Positions 4,506-8,521 of a DNA stretch of 8,521 nucleotides are shown piece after piece. Made by a program: the position numbers and the translations under genes. The notes beneath the pieces were generated by a model. It saw only the letters and a list, made by a program, of their open reading frames with translations. It did no database searches and was not told where the DNA came from. Every line of letters starts with the position of its first letter. The first letter of the stretch is position 1. This DNA is from Erysipelotrichia bacterium (GTDB taxonomy: Bacteria; Bacillota_I; Bacilli_A; Erysipelotrichales; Erysipelotrichaceae), in contig SAAR01000145.1 in assembly GCA_009916335.1 (NCBI GenBank), positions 1 through 8,521 of the forward strand. Reading direction: 5' to 3'.

Positions 4506-7193
4506 ATGCCTAATCGTACAACAAAGATTAAACGTGTGACTGTTAGAGCAGGCAAGAACTTCTTGGCCACTCAAAAAGCTGTACGAGTTCGTAAAGACGA
4601 TCTTGGCTATGTGTCAAGACGTAATGATAGACTTGACAGCAAAAGAACCTTTAAAGTTGATAAAAAAGGGTATCAAGAAGCTAAAAAGAATTTTCATGAC
4701 GTTTTAAATGCTTCATCTTCGTCTAGTCTTGATATTGCTTTAGCTAAAAATAATCTAGTCCATGCAAAAAGGAGAAAGATTGTTTCTAAAAAGATAAAGA
4801 AAACGGCTGTAAAACTAGACGGTGGAACAGTTAAATCTAGGACTGCTAAGAGTCTGAAGCGCTCTGCTCATATGAAAGCTAGATCATTGCTTGAAACAGG
4901 GTTTAAGGAAGATGAAACTCTTTCAGATGCCGTCAAAGCCCGTCAGGCCTTTAGAAAATTTGACTATACCAAATATCGACTCAATGTTAATGCTAGGAGA
5001 GCCAGAAAAGTAGGGAGTTTCTCAGGCCGTTTAGCCTATAGTCTCAGTACCAGGACACTAAATCTAGTTAATGGTAGAGGTTTTGTCAGAACACCAGACG
5101 AGTATTCTAAAGCAAAGCAATTGGCCAACAGGTTAAGACTCAGTAAAATGCGTCTGAAGAAATCAAAAACAGGTCGTGCTTTTGGCTATACTTCTAAATT
5201 CATGAGGTTTTTGCTATCGCCTGCAATGAAATTTTTTGCTAATCCGTTATCAGTTTTTGGTATTGTGGGCGGATTGGTTTTTTTGTTCATGATTTCTGTC
5301 GTGATGTCTATTTTTAGTCTAACGACGACTTATCAATCGGAATTTGATTTAAGTGATAGTTGGAAATTGATGACACTTTATGATCGAGAACGGTCAGATG
5401 ACAAAGTTGATTACTGGACTAATCTTGATGATGTAACACTATTTTTGAACGAGAAAAATGAAGATTATTCTCTGTGGGATAAAACGTATTATAAAGTGAA
5501 CCATGATGATTTACTGACTAAAACTGGTCGTTACTCTGACTATATGAGTGTTTTGTGGGACAAGTTAAATGATGATACCAATGACATCAAGACAATGAAA
5601 GATGTTTATAGTAATAAAAAAAACTTGGACAATTTTGCATTTGACTCTGATGAACTAGATGAATTCAATGAAAAATTGGAAAATATCTCAGAAGAAGGCA
5701 CTTACCCTGATTTGTTAGAGCTTGATAACCCGCTATACTCACAAAGTGATGTAAAATTTGACAATCCTTTGGAGATAGTGAAACGCTATGGCGCTGATAC
5801 CAAAGATAGTTTTTTCAATGGTATGACGATACAGGCTAATGTAGGGCAAACTGTTTTGGCTTCACTTGATGGGACGGTCGAACTTGATAGAAATGGGACA
5901 ACAGTTCGCATCTTTAAGGATAAAGACACTTATCTGTCCTACGTCAATATCAATGGTATACGAGTTAAAAATGGGCAAAAAATAGCTTCTGGGGATATTA
6001 TTGGTACATTGTCAAAACAGAACTTGACAATCTATTACCGAAAAGTTAGAGATAAAGAAGATGATAAAAAGCCAGCGTTTTTAGTCAATAGTACGCTTAA
6101 AAAATTGAATACTGATGCAGGGTGGAGTTATGTTAATCCAGGCTTTTATTTTTCAAAAGTGCATTACTTACAAACAACAAGTGTCATGAGTGATTTATCT
6201 GGGGATATTGCGACTAAAGCTCGACAATTAAAACCAATCATTCTTAAATATTTCCCCCAAGCAACTGATAAAGGTATCGCAGGCGCATTAGGAAATTGGG
6301 CTGTAGAGTCAAATATTAATCCTAAGCGTGCTGAAGGCGACTATCTGTCTCCACCAATTGGAGCTAGCGCTTCAAGTTGGGACGATTTAACATGGCTGTC
6401 AATGAGTGGACCACAAATATATGATGGTAGATTTCCTAATATTCTTCATAGAGGCCTTGGTTTAGGTCAATGGACAGATACGTCTGACGGAGCTGTCAGA
6501 CATACGGCACTTTTGAATTTTGCAAATTCAAAAAATAAAAAGTGGTATGATTTGGAACTTCAAATTGATTTCATGTTCAATGGAGATAGTCCAGGCTATC
6601 AGACAATTGCTAAATCAATTCTATCAAGCTCAGACAGCCCCTCAACGCTCGCTCAACGGTTTTTAATAAACTGGGAAGGAAATCCAGGGGACAAGTTAAA
6701 AGAGCGACAAAACGCATCAGAGCAGGTCTACAAAGCACTAACGACATCTTCAGCTACTTCAGGAAGTACTGACACCATACCCCAGGGATATGAGGATAAG
6801 GTTTCGCCAAAGCCGACTGATCAGGTTGCTTTAGGTAATAGTTATCCATTTGGCCAATGTACCTGGGGTGCTTACAACAGACTTGCTGAACTTGGCAAAA
6901 ACAAGGTAAGTTCTTTTGAAGGTAATGGCGGTTTTTGGTGGCAAACAGCTCAAAACAGAGGGTTGCCAGTTCACAGAGGAAATCCAAAAGCACATGAAGC
7001 TATAAGTTTTCCTCCTGGAGCAGTTGGTTCAGACAAAACTTATGGTCACGTTGGTGTGGTCGAAGTCGTCAATCCAGATGGTAGTATTTTGGTCTCTGAA
7101 ACAAATGCAGGCGGTGGTCTTAACGGTAAACGCACTTGGCGGATAATCTCTGCGACTGACGTTCTACAATGTTACTATATTGATTATAGTTAG
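4506..7193 (+). CDS. Membrane-anchored conjugation wall hydrolase: degenerate M23-like, phage-tail-lysozyme-like and CHAP domains
   Basis: An 895-residue protein that probably opens peptidoglycan for the mating channel (VirB1-like role). Residues 1-245 are strongly Lys/Arg-rich and probably cytoplasmic. One transmembrane helix at about 250-272 follows, then an acidic linker (about 280-425). Residues about 425-545 have the beta-strand pattern of an M23/LytM domain (GQTVLASLDGTVE, then RVKNGQKIASGDIIGTL), but the expected zinc ligands are replaced: F437 and T441 in place of HxxxD, and N506 and T508 in place of HxH. Residues about 567-745 match the phage-tail-lysozyme family, with probable catalytic E601 in GNWAVESN and GLGLGQW at 650-656. 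Residues about 776-892 form a CHAP amidase/endopeptidase with C785 (GQCTW), H848 (YGHVG), and E865/N867. AAAGGAG at 4495-4501, four bases before the ATG, supports the start. It lies 37 bases after virB4. Lysozyme and CHAP calls are firm; the dead M23 fold is inferred from pattern. Confidence 0.9.
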   Translation: MPNRTTKIKRVTVRAGKNFLATQKAVRVRKDDLGYVSRRNDRLDSKRTFKVDKKGYQEAKKNFHDVLNASSSSSLDIALAKNNLVHAKRRKIVSKKIKKTAVKLDGGTVKSRTAKSLKRSAHMKARSLLETGFKEDETLSDAVKARQAFRKFDYTKYRLNVNARRARKVGSFSGRLAYSLSTRTLNLVNGRGFVRTPDEYSKAKQLANRLRLSKMRLKKSKTGRAFGYTSKFMRFLLSPAMKFFANPLSVFGIVGGLVFLFMISVVMSIFSLTTTYQSEFDLSDSWKLMTLYDRERSDDKVDYWTNLDDVTLFLNEKNEDYSLWDKTYYKVNHDDLLTKTGRYSDYMSVLWDKLNDDTNDIKTMKDVYSNKKNLDNFAFDSDELDEFNEKLENISEEGTYPDLLELDNPLYSQSDVKFDNPLEIVKRYGADTKDSFFNGMTIQANVGQTVLASLDGTVELDRNGTTVRIFKDKDTYLSYVNINGIRVKNGQKIASGDIIGTLSKQNLTIYYRKVRDKEDDKKPAFLVNSTLKKLNTDAGWSYVNPGFYFSKVHYLQTTSVMSDLSGDIATKARQLKPIILKYFPQATDKGIAGALGNWAVESNINPKRAEGDYLSPPIGASASSWDDLTWLSMSGPQIYDGRFPNILHRGLGLGQWTDTSDGAVRHTALLNFANSKNKKWYDLELQIDFMFNGDSPGYQTIAKSILSSSDSPSTLAQRFLINWEGNPGDKLKERQNASEQVYKALTTSSATSGSTDTIPQGYEDKVSPKPTDQVALGNSYPFGQCTWGAYNRLAELGKNKVSSFEGNGGFWWQTAQNRGLPVHRGNPKAHEAISFPPGAVGSDKTYGHVGVVEVVNPDGSILVSETNAGGGLNGKRTWRIISATDVLQCYYIDYS

Positions 7194-7212
7194 AAATTAA
7201 TGGAGAATTTAC

Positions 7213-7911
7213 ATGAAAATGGTTGATAAAAAGAAACTTAGGGGGATCATTGCAATCATTGCAATGATTGCTGTAGGGCTAAGCGGTGTTATTGGTTATG
7301 CAATTGGCAATAACAGGAACACTAAGACGACAGATAAGGTTGTTCTAAAAACCCAAAATAAAAAAATTGAACCTGATAAAAAAACAGAAACTAAAAAGCT
7401 CTCAGTTGAAGAAATTAAGAGCTTTTTAGTTGCATACTACACCAAAAAGGATTTAGAAGAAAATCGTAATAGATATAAGCCCTTTTTGACTGAAAGCATG
7501 TATAACGGGGTCGTAGCACAAGAAAATGAACCTGTAGCACAAACTTATAAAGGCTATGTGATCAATCAAAAATTTAGAGATGCGGATATTTACATTAATC
7601 CTGATAAAAATACTGTCCTTGTAAATGTTAACTACAGCTATACAGCAGTTGCGGACAAGTCCAAGCCAAAAGAGACAGCTCTCGACAATCAGCCCGCATC
7701 TGCGAGTCTTAAATTAACTTATCAATATATTAATCACAAGTATTTGATTAATAATATTGAACTTGCCAATTTCTCTACTGCATCAACAAGTAGTGATAAT
7801 ACAGGCTATGACGTGTCTGGCCAAAAAAGCCCTTATGACAGCGTTACTAATACCATTCAATCGTCAACTCAAACTAGCACGAGTCAAGCAGATACAAGTG
7901 AGGAGAAATAA
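7213..7911 (+). CDS. Single-pass membrane protein with probable VirB8/TcpC-like (NTF2-fold) domain
   Basis: A 232-residue protein with a short basic cytoplasmic N-terminus (MKMVDKKKLR) and one membrane anchor at about 11-32. A Lys/Thr-rich linker (35-62) leads to a folded region at about 63-188: helices around VEEIKSFLVAYY and an N-terminal FLTESMY, then alternating beta strands (YVINQKFRDADIYI, VLVNVNYSYTAV, SLKLTYQYINHKYLINNIEL). That order resembles the NTF2-like fold of VirB8, TcpC and TraM-type proteins, which link membrane and wall parts of Gram-positive mating channels. A Ser/Thr/Gln-rich tail (189-232) is probably disordered. No catalytic motif is seen. Of two possible starts (7213 and 7219), 7213 is better placed, with GGAGA at 7202-7206 leaving six bases. 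It follows the wall hydrolase by 19 bases. The VirB8-like call is by secondary-structure pattern and context, not by a diagnostic motif. Confidence 0.7.
   Translation: MKMVDKKKLRGIIAIIAMIAVGLSGVIGYAIGNNRNTKTTDKVVLKTQNKKIEPDKKTETKKLSVEEIKSFLVAYYTKKDLEENRNRYKPFLTESMYNGVVAQENEPVAQTYKGYVINQKFRDADIYINPDKNTVLVNVNYSYTAVADKSKPKETALDNQPASASLKLTYQYINHKYLINNIELANFSTASTSSDNTGYDVSGQKSPYDSVTNTIQSSTQTSTSQADTSEEK
7252..7271 (+). repeat. Perfect 20-bp palindrome overlapping a 9-bp tandem repeat
   Basis: GCAATCATTG followed by CAATGATTGC is self-complementary with no spacer. It overlaps two tandem copies of ATCATTGCA (7246-7263). It sits in the membrane-anchor codons of the VirB8-like gene, where an Ile-Ile-Ala repeat is encoded, so coding repetition may account for it. 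A protein-binding operator cannot be excluded. Confidence 0.5.
7389..7431 (+). repeat. 14-bp perfect inverted repeat inside the VirB8-like gene
   Basis: AACTAAAAAGCTCT (7389-7402) pairs without mismatch with AGAGCTTTTTAGTT (7418-7431) around a 15-base loop. It lies in codons 59-73, at the junction between the flexible linker and the folded domain. The stem is long for chance (about 8,500 x 20 / 4^14, near 0.001 before allowing for AT bias). It could form an mRNA hairpin or act as a protein-binding site. No T-run follows it beyond the T5 within the arm. Confidence 0.6.
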
Positions 7912-7913
7912 TC

Positions 7914-8171
7914 ATGTCATCTAAAAAAGTAGATAGTTTAGAAAACAAAATTTCAAAACTTGAAATTGATGTAGAAAAGTCGACTGCTGCCTTAAAATTG
8001 GCAAAGGAAAAATTAGATACAACAAAAAAAGAGTTAGCTACAGCAAAATCTGATTATATATCAGAGCTTATGGCTTTGCATGGTGCTGAACCAAGTGACC
8101 TGCGTGAAATTTTAGATAGTTTCTATCGTTCTGAACCCACAAAGAAAAACGAGGTAGAAGATAATGTATAA
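7914..8171 (+). CDS. Small coiled-coil protein, DUF4315-like
   Basis: An 85-residue, charged, soluble protein. Residues about 6-47 show heptad spacing of Leu/Ile/Val/Ala and many Lys/Glu (VDSLENKISKLEIDV, then KLAKEKLDTTKKELATA), a clear coiled coil. A short helical segment follows at about 48-70 (ELMALHGAEPSDLREILDSF), and the tail is polar and acidic. This layout matches the DUF4315 proteins found next to CHAP/hydrolase and VirB4 genes in Firmicutes conjugative elements, whose function is unknown. AGGAG at 7901-7905 lies inside the end of the preceding gene and leaves eight bases to the ATG, which begins two bases after the previous stop; this supports translational coupling. The DUF4315 assignment is by architecture and neighbourhood. 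A role as a scaffold or partner for a mating-channel subunit is a guess. Confidence 0.75.
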   Translation: MSSKKVDSLENKISKLEIDVEKSTAALKLAKEKLDTTKKELATAKSDYISELMALHGAEPSDLREILDSFYRSEPTKKNEVEDNV

Positions 8172-8521
8172 ATTTAAAGACAATATCAACTTTAAAGATC
8201 CAGGCAATGTGCAATCTATTGATGATCTCGTATCATTTATAGAACAGCATAATGATCGATGCAAAAAAAATGATGAACATGCTTATGTTACGATTTCTGA
8301 AGTATCCGAAAATGGCGAAATCCTTGAAATGTACAGTGCTGGGCATCAATTGATTAATGACTCGACAGAAGAAGTAACTGCTGTGATGACGGATTATATT
8401 AAACAGAATAGACATCTGAAACCTAGTTTTTTCACAATGCCTTGGGCGTGTAATAAAGATATGCACGCCTTAATCGAGGATATTTTGCATTTTGATAATG
8501 AAAAATATAAAAAAATGGTGA
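8164..8521 (+). CDS. N-terminal part of an unrecognised acidic protein (3' end outside window)
   Basis: The ATG at 8164-8166 overlaps the last eight bases of the preceding coiled-coil gene (stop 8169-8171) in another frame. The frame then stays open for 119 codons to the window end. GAGG at 8151-8154 leaves nine bases to the ATG. The protein looks soluble and acidic, with no signal peptide or membrane segment. It has an Asp/Asn-rich N-terminus, a helical stretch near 20-32 (IDDLVSFIEQHND), a probable beta pair (YVTISEVSENGEILEMYSAG), a helix, then FFTMPWACNKDM with one Cys and a further helix (MHALIEDILHF). I do not recognise the family. Sustained open frame, overlap with its neighbour and composition like the surrounding genes support a real gene of the same operon. 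Confidence 0.75.
   Translation, partial: MYKFKDNINFKDPGNVQSIDDLVSFIEQHNDRCKKNDEHAYVTISEVSENGEILEMYSAGHQLINDSTEEVTAVMTDYIKQNRHLKPSFFTMPWACNKDMHALIEDILHFDNEKYKKMV

Noticed and set aside
4266..4574. Antisense open frame across the end of virB4 and the start of the hydrolase gene
   Set aside because: It lies opposite two well-supported genes and its translation has no recognisable domain.
5618..5624. A AAA AAC slippery heptamer in the correct phase within the wall-hydrolase gene
   Set aside because: A -1 shift would stop within about seven codons. I see no strong downstream hairpin or pseudoknot, and such A-runs are common in AT-rich genes, so programmed frameshifting is not supported.
6008..6031. 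ATTGTCAA/TTGACAAT inverted repeat in the M23-like coding region, also containing TTGACA
   Set aside because: An 8-bp stem with an 8-base loop is within chance expectation, and no TATAAT-like box follows at a suitable distance from TTGACA.
6754..6993. Antisense open frame opposite the CHAP-encoding region
   Set aside because: Shadow of a strongly supported coding region, with a Cys-rich translation of no recognised family.
1..8521. CRISPR arrays, tRNA or rRNA genes, insertion sequences, attachment sites, oriT
   Set aside because: No regularly spaced repeats, cloverleaf sequences, transposase genes or paired element ends were seen. The inverted repeats present are inside transfer genes and lack an adjacent relaxase, so I do not call an oriT.

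Overview
The window is a piece of a conjugation (type IV secretion, mating-pore) operon from an AT-rich Gram-positive bacterium, most likely a streptococcus or a close relative such as Lactococcus, carried on an integrative conjugative element or possibly a conjugative plasmid. The assignment rests on the gene families present and on strong AAGGAG-type ribosome binding sites. The gene set is VirB4 with PrgI, a TrbL/VirB6-like protein, a Maff2/VirB2-like small protein, a CHAP plus phage-tail-lysozyme wall hydrolase and a DUF4315-like coiled coil. This set resembles the Tn5252/ICESa2603 and Tn1549-type elements of Firmicutes more than Tn916. No relaxase, integrase, VirD4 coupling protein, resistance gene, tRNA, rRNA or CRISPR array is visible, so the element type and host are inferred.

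Layout, all on the + strand. 1-416: C-terminal end of an unrecognised multi-spanning membrane protein cut by the window edge. 436-467: AT-rich terminator-like hairpin. 488-715: PC4/YdbC-family single-stranded-DNA-binding protein. 735-959: Maff2/VirB2-like two-helix membrane peptide, with a 9-bp hairpin at its 3' end. 975-1736: TrbL/VirB6-like channel protein. 1744-2064: PrgI-family protein. 2054-4468: VirB4 ATPase, overlapping prgI. 4506-7193: 895-residue membrane-anchored wall hydrolase with a very basic cytoplasmic part, a degenerate M23-like domain, a lysozyme-like domain and a CHAP domain. 7213-7911: single-pass protein with a probable VirB8/TcpC-like extracytoplasmic domain. 7914-8171: small coiled-coil protein. 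8164 to the end: start of an unrecognised acidic protein that runs off the window.

Working model, from family knowledge. VirB4 powers the assembly. TrbL/VirB6-like, PrgI and the Maff2/VirB2-like peptide form the inner-membrane channel. The VirB8-like protein bridges membrane and wall. The large hydrolase opens peptidoglycan locally. The PC4-like protein may coat or handle transferred single-stranded DNA. From 488 onward the genes are packed with gaps of at most 37 bases or overlaps, so they are probably co-transcribed; the only likely transcriptional boundary is the hairpin before 488.

The system is a recognisable conjugation machine rather than a new kind of system. The most unusual elements are: the M23-like domain that has lost every expected zinc ligand although it sits beside two hydrolase domains that look intact; the strong charge asymmetry of that protein; the PC4-like gene inside the transfer operon; a 14-bp perfect inverted repeat inside the VirB8-like gene; and the unidentified genes at both edges.
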